Shown here: positions 6,335 to 13,901 of the stretch, piece after piece | How the letters are laid out: each line of letters begins with the position of its first letter | How positions within the stretch are numbered: position 1 is the first letter of the stretch | Assembly (NCBI GenBank): GCA_002423705.1 | Contig: DINW01000060.1 | Span: 1,319-15,219, forward strand | Source: Clostridium sp. UBA5530 | Lineage (GTDB): Bacteria > Bacillota > Clostridia > Clostridiales > Clostridiaceae | Direction of reading: 5' to 3' | Length of the DNA stretch: 13,901 nt | Notes under the pieces: model-generated | Database searches by the model: none | What the model was told of the DNA's origin: nothing | The model's input: the letters and a program-made list of their open reading frames with translations, nothing else | Translations under genes and position numbers: made by a program

Positions 6335-7444
6335 ATGGAAACAAATGAAAAACGATTAATAAATTCATTGAAAGAAATGATAAAAATAAATAGCGTATCC
6401 CTTAAAGAAAAGCCCATGGCAGATTGGCTTCAAAATTACTTTAAAACCAGAGGAGCATCAGTATATAGAGATGATGCATGGAAAGCCTTTGGTGGAAACT
6501 GTGGCAATCTACTGGTACATATAGAAGGGAATATGGAAGGGGAGGCTATATGTTTTATGGCCCATATGGATACAGTTGAGCCAGGGGAAAATATACAGCC
6601 AATAATAGAAGAAGATAAAATGGTAAGTGAAGGGAGTACTGTTTTAGGTGCTGATGATAAATCAGGAATAGCGGCTGTCCTTGAGGCTTATGAATGTATA
6701 AGAGAAAATAAAATTCCTCATAGAGAGCTTTATTTCTTATTTACTGTGTGTGAAGAAATTGGAATGTTAGGAGTAAAGAATTTTCAATGTTCTAAACTGC
6801 CTTGCCAAAACGTAGTGGTAGTAGATGCAGCAGGTGCACCTGGAGTAATAGCATATGCTGCTCCCGCAATGGACAGTATAAAGGTCACATTTAAAGGAAA
6901 AAAGGCCCATGGGGGCATTGAGCCGGAAAAGGGCATAAATGCTATATATATGGCGGCAATGGCAATAAACAATATGAAATTAGGAAGGATAGATGAGGAA
7001 ACTACATCTAATATTGGCAGAATAGAAGGTGGTGGACCCACCAACATTGTAACAGATAAAGTTAGCTTTACTGCAGAGGTAAGATCTCATTCTATAGATA
7101 AATTGAAGTTACAAGTAGAACTTATGAGGAAGGTTTGTGAAGACGCAGCAGAGAAGTTTAATGGGCAAGTGGTATTTGAAAATAGAAGAGATTATCCCAA
7201 CCTGAAATTAGACAGGAATACCTTCATATTTCAACATTGTGAGAAATCATATGAAAAAGAGAATATAAAGCCTAATCCTATTAAAATAGGTGGAGGAAGT
7301 GATGGAAATATATTAGCGGGGAAGGGATATCAATGTGCCATAATAAGTTGTGGCATGTATGATGTACATACTACAGAGGAAAGCCTTGTTTTGAATGAAA
7401 TCTATGCTACAGCCAAGGTTATAGCTAGAATGATGACGGAATAA
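6335..7444 (+). CDS. M20 family metallopeptidase, PepT-like (YqjE-type)
   Basis: A 369-residue cytosolic di-zinc exopeptidase of the peptidase T-like M20 branch, expected to cleave short peptides. Metal ligands in order: His77 and catalytic Asp79 in MAHMDTV, bridging Asp107 in LGADDKSG, general base Glu140 and ligand Glu141 in VCEEIG, Asp164 in VVVDAAG, and His345 in VHTTEE. The middle segment with KKAHGGIEPEKGINA is the inserted dimerisation domain. All key residues are present. I chose ATG 6335, which has GGGGG 7 bases upstream; the in-frame ATG at 6308 would place that SD inside the gene and has no SD of its own. The next gene, another M20 hydrolase, begins 30 bases downstream, so the two form an operon. 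Substrate cannot be read from sequence; tripeptidase activity is inferred from the family. Confidence 0.9.
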   Translation: METNEKRLINSLKEMIKINSVSLKEKPMADWLQNYFKTRGASVYRDDAWKAFGGNCGNLLVHIEGNMEGEAICFMAHMDTVEPGENIQPIIEEDKMVSEGSTVLGADDKSGIAAVLEAYECIRENKIPHRELYFLFTVCEEIGMLGVKNFQCSKLPCQNVVVVDAAGAPGVIAYAAPAMDSIKVTFKGKKAHGGIEPEKGINAIYMAAMAINNMKLGRIDEETTSNIGRIEGGGPTNIVTDKVSFTAEVRSHSIDKLKLQVELMRKVCEDAAEKFNGQVVFENRRDYPNLKLDRNTFIFQHCEKSYEKENIKPNPIKIGGGSDGNILAGKGYQCAIISCGMYDVHTTEESLVLNEIYATAKVIARMMTE

Positions 7445-7474
7445 GCTTTATCTCATGTTAAAAAGGGGGATAAT

Positions 7475-8797
7475 ATGAGTATAGAGGCTCTTAAAGAAAA
7501 GGTTAAAAAGGAAATAGATAAAAACAGAGATAAGATAATAGATTTAGGAAGAAGTATTTATAAAGAACCAGAAATGGGGTATAAGGAAGTATCTACTACT
7601 GCAAAGGTAGTAGATGTTTTAAGGGATTTAGGTTGTAATGTGGAAGAAAACATTGCAGTTACAGGATGTAGAGCTAGGATTAGTAAAGGAACTGGACCAA
7701 GACTAGCTATGCTGGGAGAACTGGATTGTATCTCTTGCAAGGGGCATCCAGATGCCAAGACTACAGGAGAAGTCCATGGCTGTGGACATAATATTCAGAT
7801 AGCAGGACTTTTAGGCGCTGCAATAGGCTTAATATCCTCAGGGGTTCTTGAAGAGATTAAAGGAAATATAGATTTTTTAGCTACTCCTGCTGAGGAGTTT
7901 ATAGACTTAGATTATAGACAGCAGTTAAGAGATAAAAAAGTTATAGAGTTTTTTGGGGGAAAGCAGGAACTTATAAAAAGAGGATATTTTGATGATGTAG
8001 ACATAGCCATGATGTTTCACTGTCTAGACTTAGAAGAGAACAAGGGGCTAGTAGGAACAGTAAGCAATGGTTTCATAGGTAAGAAAATAAAATTTATAGG
8101 GAAGGCATCCCATGCAGGATCATCTCCAGACCAGGGGATAAATGCCTTGAATGCAGCAATGCTAGCTATAAACAATATAAATGCTCAAAGGGAAACTTTT
8201 AAAGAAAAAGACAAGATAAGGGTTCATCACATTATCACAAGGGGTGGAGATGTAGTTAATGTAGTACCATCAGAAGTAATGATGGAGTGCTATGTTAGAG
8301 CAAGAAATGTAGAAGCAATGATTGACACAAATAAAAAAGTAGATAGAGCACTAAGGGCAGGAGCTCTAGCCATAGGTGCTAAAGTAGAAATAACGGATAT
8401 ACCAGGGTATTTACCCATATTGAATTATAAGGATTTAGATAATGTGTTTAAAACTAATTTAGAACTTTTGGGGCTTAATGGAAAGATAACAGATCAATGT
8501 GATTTTACTGGCTCCTTTGATTTGGGGGATTTATCTCATCTTATGCCAACCCTTCATCCTATGATAGGAGGAATAGAAGGTAGCCTCCATAGTGAAGAAT
8601 ATAGGATAGTTGATGAGGAGCTGGCCTATATAGTTCCAGCTAAAGCTATGGCAACTACCGCTGTTGATCTTCTTTATAATAATGGGGAAATTGCCAATAG
8701 AATAATAAAAAACAATCCAAGAAAGCTTAATAAAGAAGAATATTTAAACTGGATAAGGGCTATAGCAAAAGTTGAGATTTATGGTGAAGAAATATAA
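7475..8797 (+). CDS. M20D amidohydrolase (AbgB-like)
   Basis: A 440-residue metal-dependent amidohydrolase of the M20D group, which includes aminobenzoyl-glutamate hydrolases and N-acyl amino acid amidohydrolases. Visible motifs: GELDCI near 81, HGCGHNIQIAG at 101-111 (metal-binding Cys103 and His105), the catalytic Glu pair in TPAEEF (140-141), MFHCLD with His182, KASHAGSSPDQGINA at 210-224 in the dimerisation domain, and a C-terminal metal ligand His372 in SLHSEEY. HGCGHN, with Asn after the His where many M20D enzymes have Asp, resembles the AbgB side of the family. Start ATG 7475 has the SD AAAAGGGGG. It is the second gene of an operon with the PepT-like peptidase and ends at a strong terminator. 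The substrate (peptide, N-acyl amino acid or folate breakdown product) is not determined. Confidence 0.88.
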   Translation: MSIEALKEKVKKEIDKNRDKIIDLGRSIYKEPEMGYKEVSTTAKVVDVLRDLGCNVEENIAVTGCRARISKGTGPRLAMLGELDCISCKGHPDAKTTGEVHGCGHNIQIAGLLGAAIGLISSGVLEEIKGNIDFLATPAEEFIDLDYRQQLRDKKVIEFFGGKQELIKRGYFDDVDIAMMFHCLDLEENKGLVGTVSNGFIGKKIKFIGKASHAGSSPDQGINALNAAMLAINNINAQRETFKEKDKIRVHHIITRGGDVVNVVPSEVMMECYVRARNVEAMIDTNKKVDRALRAGALAIGAKVEITDIPGYLPILNYKDLDNVFKTNLELLGLNGKITDQCDFTGSFDLGDLSHLMPTLHPMIGGIEGSLHSEEYRIVDEELAYIVPAKAMATTAVDLLYNNGEIANRIIKNNPRKLNKEEYLNWIRAIAKVEIYGEEI

Positions 8798-8799
8798 AG

Positions 8800-8847
8800 A
8801 TATAAGAGGATACTGTGAATAAAGCAGTATCCTCTTATATTTTTTTA
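8800..8847 (+). terminator. Terminator of the M20 hydrolase operon
   Basis: A perfect 16-bp stem, ATATAAGAGGATACTG (8800-8815) with CAGTATCCTCTTATAT (8825-8840), has a 9-base loop followed directly by a T-run. It starts 3 bases after the stop, so the downstream importer is a separate unit. Confidence 0.93.
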
Positions 8848-8874
8848 TCTTTTGTAAAGCAAAGACCACCAACA

Positions 8875-8901
8875 AAACTTAGTTTCAGGTTGTGCATTAC
8901 A
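8875..8901 (+). repeat. Palindromic interspersed repeat, copy B
   Basis: AAACTTAGTTTCAGGT followed by TGTGCATTACA. The first 16 bases are identical to copy A (read in reverse) and the ATTACA after it is also shared at the same distance. The palindromic core here is AAACT-T-AGTTT; the outer TG/CA pair of copy A is absent on the left. It lies 28 bases after the terminator of the M20 operon. Confidence 0.6.
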
Positions 8902-8979
8902 GAGGGTATAGATAGTATAAATTTCTGTCAATACATATTAAAAAAAATAATACAATATTTTTTAACAATAGATATTTTA

Positions 8980-8998
8980 AATAATGATAACAATTACA
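8980..8998. promoter_or_regulatory. Fur-box-like operator upstream of the importer operon
   Basis: AATAATGATAACAATTACA matches the classical 19-base Fur box at 14 of 19 positions, including the unbroken ATAATGATAA. It lies about 100 bases before the binding-protein gene and overlaps the -35 region of the candidate promoter at 9018. AT-rich sequence raises the chance of coincidental matches, so this is tentative. Confidence 0.3.
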
Positions 8999-9017
8999 AT
9001 AAATCGACAAAAAACTA

Positions 9018-9026
9018 TGATAAAAT
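9018..9026 (+). promoter_or_regulatory. Candidate extended -10 promoter of the importer operon
   Basis: TGATAAAAT is an extended -10 (TG, one base, TAAAAT), about 70 bases before the ATG of the binding protein. The expected -35 position is A-rich and poor. Since a strong terminator precedes this region, a promoter must lie between 8848 and 9097; this is the best candidate I see. Confidence 0.35.
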
Positions 9027-9097
9027 CAATTTCGAATGAATGAAAACTTATACAAAGAACTATCTATAAGTTATAAATTTATCTTAGGAGGATTATT

Positions 9098-10711
9098 ATG
9101 AAGCGATTATTGAGTTTTATTTTGTTAGTAGTTATGAGCCTTTCTTTGGTAGCTTGTGGTGAACAAGAAACCACATCAAAGAAGAATAGTTCCGGTGAAG
9201 AAAAGGTATTAAGAATGGATGGAGACAATTTGGGATATCCTTCAGTGTACACAGTATCCACTAAGGGAAGAGGATATCTATTAGTAAGTTATATTTTTGA
9301 TACATTAACATGGAAAGATGAAAATGGCACAATTCCACTACTAGCTAAAGGATGGAGTGTGTCAGAAGATAAAAAAACTTGGACATTTGAATTGAATGAC
9401 AAAGCTAAATTCACTGATGGAAAAGAAGTTACAGCAGAGGATGTTAAATTTTCTTTTGACTATATAAGCAAACATCCATATCAATGGGTATCCGTGGCTC
9501 CAATAAAAGAAGTAAGGGCTGTGGATAAGAGCAAAGTGGAAATAGAACTTAAGGAAGTCTATGCACCATTCTTAACAGATATAGCAGGGAACGTGCCTAT
9601 AATGCCTAAGCATATATGGGAGAAAGTAGATGAGCCAGAAAAGTTTAGTAATGAGGATGCAGTAATAGGTTCAGGTCCATTAAAACTAGAAAAGTATGAT
9701 AAGGAAGCAGGAACCTACGTATTTACTAGTAACAAGGACTATTTCTTAGGAGAACCTAAGATAGATAAGCTTATAATAAGCAGCTCTAATAATTCTAAAG
9801 AAGCCCTAGAAAAAGGAGAACTAGATGCTGTTAGTGGAATAAAATATGGAGAAGCTAAACAATTAAAGGAAGATGGAAAGTTTAAAGTTATGGAAGGTCC
9901 AGGATTTTGGGTAGGAAGACTATATTTTAACTTTGCTATAGATGAGTTTAATTCAAAGGAATTTAGACAAGCACTTTACTATGGAATAAATAGAGAAGAA
10001 TATGTTCAAAAAGCTTTAAAAGGTGGAGCTGAAGTTGGAAATCCAGGCCATATTCACCCAGAGTCAGAATGGTATTCTAAGGATGTTAAACAATATGACT
10101 TTAATCCATCAAAGGCTAAAGAAATGTTAAATGGATTAAACATGAAAGACAGTAATGGAAATGGAATAGTTGAATATAAAGGCAAAGAACTTAAATATGA
10201 ACTTTTAACAGCAGAGGATAAAGTTCAAGAAGCAGAACTATTAAAGAAGTATATGAAAGATATAGGAATTGAAATAGAAGTAAAGACTATAGACCAAAAA
10301 TCTTTAGATTCAATGATAAAGCAAGGTAAATTCACAATGGCATTAAATGGACATGGTTCCTTTGGAGGAGACCCTGTTTTATTACAAAGATTTGTATCTA
10401 GCTCTACTAAGGGATCAACTCCAGAGGTTACAACTCAAGGAGGAAAGAACTGGTCAAATGAAGAATTCGATAAAGTTTTTGATGAGCAATTAAAGGAAGT
10501 AGATAAAGCTAAGAGATTAGAAAAAGTTGCTAGGCTCCAAAACATCATATCAGAGGAATTGCCAACTTTGACTCTTTACTATAAAAAGATAACCTTTGCC
10601 TATGATGAAAAGAAATTTGATGGATGGTTCTTTACAAAGGATGGAGTTGCTATAGCAGTACCAACAGTACAAAATAAATTAGTATTTGTAAGAGGACAAT
10701 GGAATAAATAA
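9098..10711 (+). CDS. ABC importer substrate-binding lipoprotein (SBP family 5)
   Basis: Extracytoplasmic solute-binding protein of the OppA/DppA/NikA class, 537 residues (family usually 500-600). The signal peptide is lipoprotein type: basic MKRLLS, a hydrophobic stretch, then the lipobox LVAC with the lipidated Cys at residue 20, followed by a polar Glu/Ser/Lys linker. SBP-5 features in order: LAKGWSVSEDKKTWTFELND with KFTDGKEVTAEDVKFSFDYI at about 80-125, GSGPLKLEKY near 200, and FRQALYYGINREEYV near 290. The start has AGGAGG ideally spaced. It is the first gene of a five-gene operon, and its TAA overlaps the ATG of the first permease by one base (TAATG). The ligand is not readable: peptides, dipeptides, or a metal or metallophore complex as in NikA are all possible. 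The short ATPases and Fur-like box lean slightly to the last. Confidence 0.9.
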   Translation: MKRLLSFILLVVMSLSLVACGEQETTSKKNSSGEEKVLRMDGDNLGYPSVYTVSTKGRGYLLVSYIFDTLTWKDENGTIPLLAKGWSVSEDKKTWTFELNDKAKFTDGKEVTAEDVKFSFDYISKHPYQWVSVAPIKEVRAVDKSKVEIELKEVYAPFLTDIAGNVPIMPKHIWEKVDEPEKFSNEDAVIGSGPLKLEKYDKEAGTYVFTSNKDYFLGEPKIDKLIISSSNNSKEALEKGELDAVSGIKYGEAKQLKEDGKFKVMEGPGFWVGRLYFNFAIDEFNSKEFRQALYYGINREEYVQKALKGGAEVGNPGHIHPESEWYSKDVKQYDFNPSKAKEMLNGLNMKDSNGNGIVEYKGKELKYELLTAEDKVQEAELLKKYMKDIGIEIEVKTIDQKSLDSMIKQGKFTMALNGHGSFGGDPVLLQRFVSSSTKGSTPEVTTQGGKNWSNEEFDKVFDEQLKEVDKAKRLEKVARLQNIISEELPTLTLYYKKITFAYDEKKFDGWFFTKDGVAIAVPTVQNKLVFVRGQWNK

Positions 10712-11670
10712 TGAAGGCAATAAAAACCGTAGGTAAATATTTATTATATATAATAGTAATATTGACACTAACTTTTTTACTACCAAGGATAATTCCAGGA
10801 AGTCCATTAGAATTAAGTGAAACAGATACTTATATATTAAATCAAAGCTTACCAGAAGAAACATTTAATGCCTTTAAGGATTATTATGAGCCTGAAAAAC
10901 CTTTAGGAGCCCAATTTGCAACCTATGTGAAGCATATTGTGAATCTTGATTTTGGGTACTCCTTTTATTATAAAATGCCAGTAGGAGATTTGATTTTAGG
11001 AAGAATACCATGGACATTGATTATGTCCATGGGTTCTATACTGATATCTTGTTTAATAGCCATACCTTTAGCGGTATCCAAGGGAATAAGAAGTAGTAAA
11101 GGAAATATTATGATCACTTCTATGATAGTTATTCAGGCGCTGCCAGTATTTCTTATAAGCATATTGATACAGTTAGTTTTTGCTTATAAACTGAAACTAT
11201 TTCCATCTAGTGGGGCTTATACTCCAGGTATGAATTTTGGAGACAATGGATTTATTATAGATGTGGTAAAACACTCTTTTTTGCCAATGATTACTTTAAT
11301 TCTAGGAGAGATACCTTCTATTTATATATTAGCTTACAACAGTGTGATGAAGGTTAAAAAAGAGAATTACATTGTTATGGCTCAATACCTAAACATATCA
11401 CCTAGAGATGTTAGAAAAAGATATTTAATTCCTAATATATTACCTGAGATATTAGGGAAGCTCAATATACAATTTATATATGCTATAACAGGTTCTTTAT
11501 TTGTGGAGTCAGTTTTCTCATATCCAGGGATGGGGCAATTACTAAAGATGGCAGCGGCTAATAGAGATTATCCATTGCTCCAAGGAATATTGCTTATGGT
11601 GGCTATTTATGGAATCTTTATAAATTATATATTTGAAGTAGCATTAAAAAAATCTGTGTCGAGGTATTAG
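10711..11670 (+). CDS. ABC importer permease, OppB/DppB/NikB type
   Basis: Integral membrane permease of 319 residues, close to the usual 305-340. The first membrane segment is at about 8-28 (LLYIIVILTLTFLLPRIIPGSP), which is the characteristic start of this family including the P-G-P turn. The LDFGYS motif follows near 88, then about five more membrane segments between about 100 and 310. The cytoplasmic coupling loop, which contacts an ATPase, is around MAQYLNISPRDVRKRYLIPNILP, with the Ala and the final IP..LP of the EAA motif recognisable. FSYPGMGQLL near 267 is also family typical. Translation is coupled to the binding-protein gene through the TAATG overlap. It would pair with the second permease directly downstream to form the transport channel. 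Confidence 0.92.
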   Translation: MKAIKTVGKYLLYIIVILTLTFLLPRIIPGSPLELSETDTYILNQSLPEETFNAFKDYYEPEKPLGAQFATYVKHIVNLDFGYSFYYKMPVGDLILGRIPWTLIMSMGSILISCLIAIPLAVSKGIRSSKGNIMITSMIVIQALPVFLISILIQLVFAYKLKLFPSSGAYTPGMNFGDNGFIIDVVKHSFLPMITLILGEIPSIYILAYNSVMKVKKENYIVMAQYLNISPRDVRKRYLIPNILPEILGKLNIQFIYAITGSLFVESVFSYPGMGQLLKMAAANRDYPLLQGILLMVAIYGIFINYIFEVALKKSVSRY

Positions 11671-11671
11671 G

Positions 11672-12481
11672 ATGAAGGAAAAAAAAATTTGGATTTTCAT
11701 ATTAGGCATATTCATATTTATAGGTATATTTAGTAGATTTATAGCTCCTTATAGTGTAGAAGATATAAGCTTTGAAGCCCTTTTAGCTCCTAATTCAGCT
11801 AACCTTTTAGGCACAGATGAAATGGGACATGACATATTATCCATGGTTTTAAATGGATTTACTATAACCATATCTATGGCTTTTATTTGTGGAACTTTAA
11901 GCACTGTAATAGGAGCATTATTAGCATTAATAGGTGCATGCAAAGGAGGCATTATAGATAGGATAATTCTAAAAGTATCAGACTTTTTTATAATGGTTCC
12001 AGATATAATTATCATCTTGTTCTTTGCAGCATTTTCTAGGCCTTCAATGATAAATACCATATATGCTATGACCTTTTTTTCATGGGGGAAAGCTTATAGG
12101 GTAATAAGAGCTAAAGCCTTAGAGGCAATACAAGGAAATAAAGTTAAGTATACTATTATGATGAAGGGAAGTTTAACAGATATTCTAAAAAAACTTTGGT
12201 ATGATATAAAGGCTCCAATAATAACTATGTTCATATTGCAATGTAATAAAGCTGCAGTTTATGAGACTACACTATCTTACTTTGGAATAGGGGATCCTTT
12301 GGCTAAAACTTGGGGAAAGCTGATAAAATCAGCATTAAATTATGAAGGAATATTTTATGATGGAGTATATGCTTGGTATTTGTTGCCTCCTATTTTAGTT
12401 TTAGTAATGTTCATATTAACTTTATCCTTTTTAACCTTTGAGAAAGGTGATGACAATGAAGGAAAAAATATTGGAACTTAA
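11672..12481 (+). CDS. ABC importer permease, OppC/DppC/NikC type
   Basis: Second membrane permease, 269 residues, near the length of NikC (about 277) and somewhat shorter than most OppC/DppC proteins. It begins with a membrane segment (WIFILGIFIFIGIFSRFIAPY), then the family signature LLGTDEMGHDILSMVLNG near residues 46-63. Several further segments follow. The coupling loop (ALEAIQGNKVKYTIMMKGSLTDILKKL) is a divergent EAA motif: the usual Ala-Leu-Gly core reads MMKGS, with the Gly kept. YFGIGDPLAKTWGKLI near 205 corresponds to the LGLG..P..WG motif typical of this permease type. The gene starts one base after the first permease ends and overlaps the following ATPase gene by 26 bases, so expression is tightly coupled. 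Confidence 0.9.
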   Translation: MKEKKIWIFILGIFIFIGIFSRFIAPYSVEDISFEALLAPNSANLLGTDEMGHDILSMVLNGFTITISMAFICGTLSTVIGALLALIGACKGGIIDRIILKVSDFFIMVPDIIIILFFAAFSRPSMINTIYAMTFFSWGKAYRVIRAKALEAIQGNKVKYTIMMKGSLTDILKKLWYDIKAPIITMFILQCNKAAVYETTLSYFGIGDPLAKTWGKLIKSALNYEGIFYDGVYAWYLLPPILVLVMFILTLSFLTFEKGDDNEGKNIGT

Positions 12482-13100
12482 AAATTATAAAATAAGCTAT
12501 GGAAATAAAACAATGATCTATGAAGACATAGAGATTTATGAAGGAGAATTTATAGGATTAATGGGAACCAGTGGTTGTGGCAAAACATCTCTTTTAAATT
12601 CTCTTTTTTCTTATAAATTTTCAGGAAAAACCTACTATGATAAGGCATTGTTATTTAATAGGGATTTAAGAAAATGGCAAAAGGATAAGTACCATTGTAT
12701 AAGCTATATGCCACAATTTTGCCAAGATGCCCTAAACCCAAAAATAACAATAGAAGAACAAGTGAAGCTAACTACAAAGGGAAATCACATAGAGTATGAT
12801 AAAGGAGAAGTATTAAAAGTCATGACAATGTTAGCATTAAAGGAGGATGTGCTGAATAAATACCCATTCCAACTTAGTGGAGGCATGAAACAAAGAATTG
12901 TGCTTTTATTGAGTTATATAAAAAAGCCAAGGTTATTGATTTTGGATGAGCCATCATCGGCACTGGACTTGATAACCCTCAACGCTATAATTAAGTTCTT
13001 AAGAACTATAGAAAATAAATGTACTATTATATTGGTTTCTCATAATGAAGAGCTTTTAAAAAATCTATGTCATAGGATTATAATGCCTACAAAATCATAG
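12456..13100 (+). CDS. ABC importer ATP-binding protein, NikD/DppD-like (short)
   Basis: Cytoplasmic nucleotide-binding subunit, 214 residues. Walker A is GTSGCGKT at 37-44, the Q-loop Gln87 is in SYMPQF, the ABC signature LSGGM is at 140-144, and Walker B LLILDEP at 160-166 supplies catalytic Glu165. The D-loop is SALD, and the H-loop His196 is in LVSHNE. All ATPase elements are intact. It ends right after the H-loop region and lacks the C-terminal extension of OppD/DppD (about 325 residues), resembling NikD but shorter still. I chose ATG 12456, with AAGGTGA 5 bases upstream. The longer frame from a TTG at 12438 would start before that SD. It overlaps the permease gene by 26 bases. It should pair with the next gene as a heterodimer. 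Confidence 0.88.
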   Translation: MKEKILELKNYKISYGNKTMIYEDIEIYEGEFIGLMGTSGCGKTSLLNSLFSYKFSGKTYYDKALLFNRDLRKWQKDKYHCISYMPQFCQDALNPKITIEEQVKLTTKGNHIEYDKGEVLKVMTMLALKEDVLNKYPFQLSGGMKQRIVLLLSYIKKPRLLILDEPSSALDLITLNAIIKFLRTIENKCTIILVSHNEELLKNLCHRIIMPTKS

Positions 13101-13118
13101 CAAGGAGATAAAGATAAT

Positions 13119-13868
13119 ATGTTGAAGATATGTGAAATCCATAAGAAGATAGGGGAAAAATACATATTAAATAATATAAATTTGCAAATTCAACAGGGGG
13201 AAAGCATAGTAATCATAGGCGAAAGTGGAGGTGGCAAAACTACTTTAGCTAAGATTATAGCAGGAATAGAATCTCCCAGTAAAGGCACTCTTTATTATTG
13301 CAACGAGGAACTTTTAGATTCTAGGAAAAGAGCCTTTAGCCAATGTGGAGATATACAATATATATTTCAAGATCCATATAGCTCTTTAGAAAAAAATTAT
13401 ACTGTAAGAAAGACTCTTCTAGAGCCTTTCAACATATGTAAAAGGAATGGAAGAAGTGCTTTAAATCCAGAAGAGGCCATGGCTATGGTAGATAAAGATC
13501 TATTAGAATACATGGACTGTAAAATAGATATATTGAGTGGAGGACAAAGACAAAAAGTAGCCATAGCTAGAGCTTTAGTTCCAATGCCAAGGGTTATTAT
13601 AGCTGATGAGTGTACAGCTATGCTAGATGCTGATAGTAGTCAGGATATATTTTCTGTATTTCAGAGATTAAATGAGGAAAGAAATATCACAATAATTGCT
13701 ATTGTACATGAAATAGATTTCTTAAAAGGATTTTGGAAAAGAATTATTGTGGTTAAAGAAGGAACCATAATAGAAGATATGCTATTTAAAGATTTTTATT
13801 ATGAAGCTAAAGATGAATATAGCAAAGAAATTATACAATGTTATCAAATGAAACTTGGTTTCAGGTAG
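13119..13868 (+). CDS. ABC importer ATP-binding protein, NikE/DppF-like (short)
   Basis: Second nucleotide-binding subunit, 249 residues. Walker A is GESGGGKT at 34-41, the Q-loop Gln84 is in YIFQDPYSSL (the usual sequence in Opp/Dpp/Nik ATPases), and the signature LSGGQRQKVAIARAL is at 139-153. Walker B is VIIADE with Glu164; the following residues are CTAML rather than the usual PTSAL, an unusual but probably tolerated change. The H-loop His197 is in IVHEID. It lacks the C-terminal oligopeptide-transporter extension and is close to NikE in length. ATG 13119 is preceded by AAGGAG with an 11-base gap, 18 bases after the previous stop. The last codons (KLGFR and TAG) are formed by a copy of the interspersed repeat, so the C-terminus may have been altered by it. 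Confidence 0.9.
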   Translation: MLKICEIHKKIGEKYILNNINLQIQQGESIVIIGESGGGKTTLAKIIAGIESPSKGTLYYCNEELLDSRKRAFSQCGDIQYIFQDPYSSLEKNYTVRKTLLEPFNICKRNGRSALNPEEAMAMVDKDLLEYMDCKIDILSGGQRQKVAIARALVPMPRVIIADECTAMLDADSSQDIFSVFQRLNEERNITIIAIVHEIDFLKGFWKRIIVVKEGTIIEDMLFKDFYYEAKDEYSKEIIQCYQMKLGFR

Positions 13869-13871
13869 AGT
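13849..13871 (+). repeat. Palindromic interspersed repeat, copy C, overlapping a gene end
   Basis: TGAAACTTGGTTTCAGGTAG plus AGT differs from copy A (minus strand) at one of 23 positions. The hairpin core is TGAAAC-TTG-GTTTCA. It supplies the last codons and TAG stop of the second ATPase gene. A further imperfect inverted repeat (ACTCCAACT with AGTTGAACT, 13876-13900) follows and is cut by the window end; it may be part of the same element or a terminator. Confidence 0.65.
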
Positions 13872-13901
13872 TTTGACTCCAACTGAAGGTTAGTTGAACT
13901 T

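Noticed and set aside
8815..9039. 74-codon plus-strand frame starting with GTG
   Set aside because: It starts inside the terminator hairpin of the M20 operon, has no SD, and covers the repeat, the Fur-like box and the promoter region.
11749..12060. 103-codon minus-strand frame antisense to the second permease
   Set aside because: It lies wholly within a recognised permease gene on the other strand and shows no domain.
12438..12455. Upstream TTG start for the first ATPase
   Set aside because: The SD AAGGTGA lies after it and is properly spaced for ATG 12456.

Overview
The window is strongly AT-rich. It has purine-rich Shine-Dalgarno sequences (AGGAGG or GGGGG types), ATG starts, mostly TAA/TAG stops, a T-box leader in front of an aminoacyl-tRNA synthetase, and many strong U-tailed terminators. 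Together these point to a low-GC Firmicute, most likely Clostridium or a close relative. This is inferred from gene content and style, not from a database match. The region looks chromosomal. No transposase, phage gene, CRISPR array, rRNA or tRNA was seen.

Left part (1-4385): a very small membrane-protein ORF is followed by pepA (M17 leucyl aminopeptidase). After an AT-rich gap comes a two-gene unit: a FabH-like thiolase-fold enzyme that has kept the catalytic Cys and Asn but lost the canonical His, and a 111-residue protein of unknown function. A single-domain bacteriohemerythrin gene then converges on asnS, and the two share a perfect 19-bp hairpin that can terminate transcription in both directions.

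Middle (4384-8847): asnS lies on the minus strand behind a complete T-box leader with an AAC (Asn) specifier and a near-consensus sigma-A promoter. Divergent from it is a two-gene operon of M20 metallo-hydrolases, a PepT-like peptidase and an AbgB-like M20D amidohydrolase, closed by a 16-bp terminator.

Right part (8980-13868): a tightly packed five-gene ABC importer operon encodes a lipoprotein binding protein, two permeases and two ATPases. It is of the peptide/nickel (Opp/Dpp/Nik) class. The ATPases are short, like NikD/NikE, and a Fur-box-like palindrome precedes the operon, so import of a metal or metallophore competes with import of peptides as the function. The aminopeptidase, the two M20 hydrolases and the importer could all serve peptide or amide scavenging, but the importer has its own terminator-separated unit.

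The least explained pattern is a family of short palindromic repeats (core AAACTTAGTTTCAGGTAGAGT). It occurs at three places, each at or just after the 3' end of a gene. At pepA, a 12-bp perfect inverted repeat made from this core encloses the terminator in an 86-bp unit. No clearly new multi-gene system was found.
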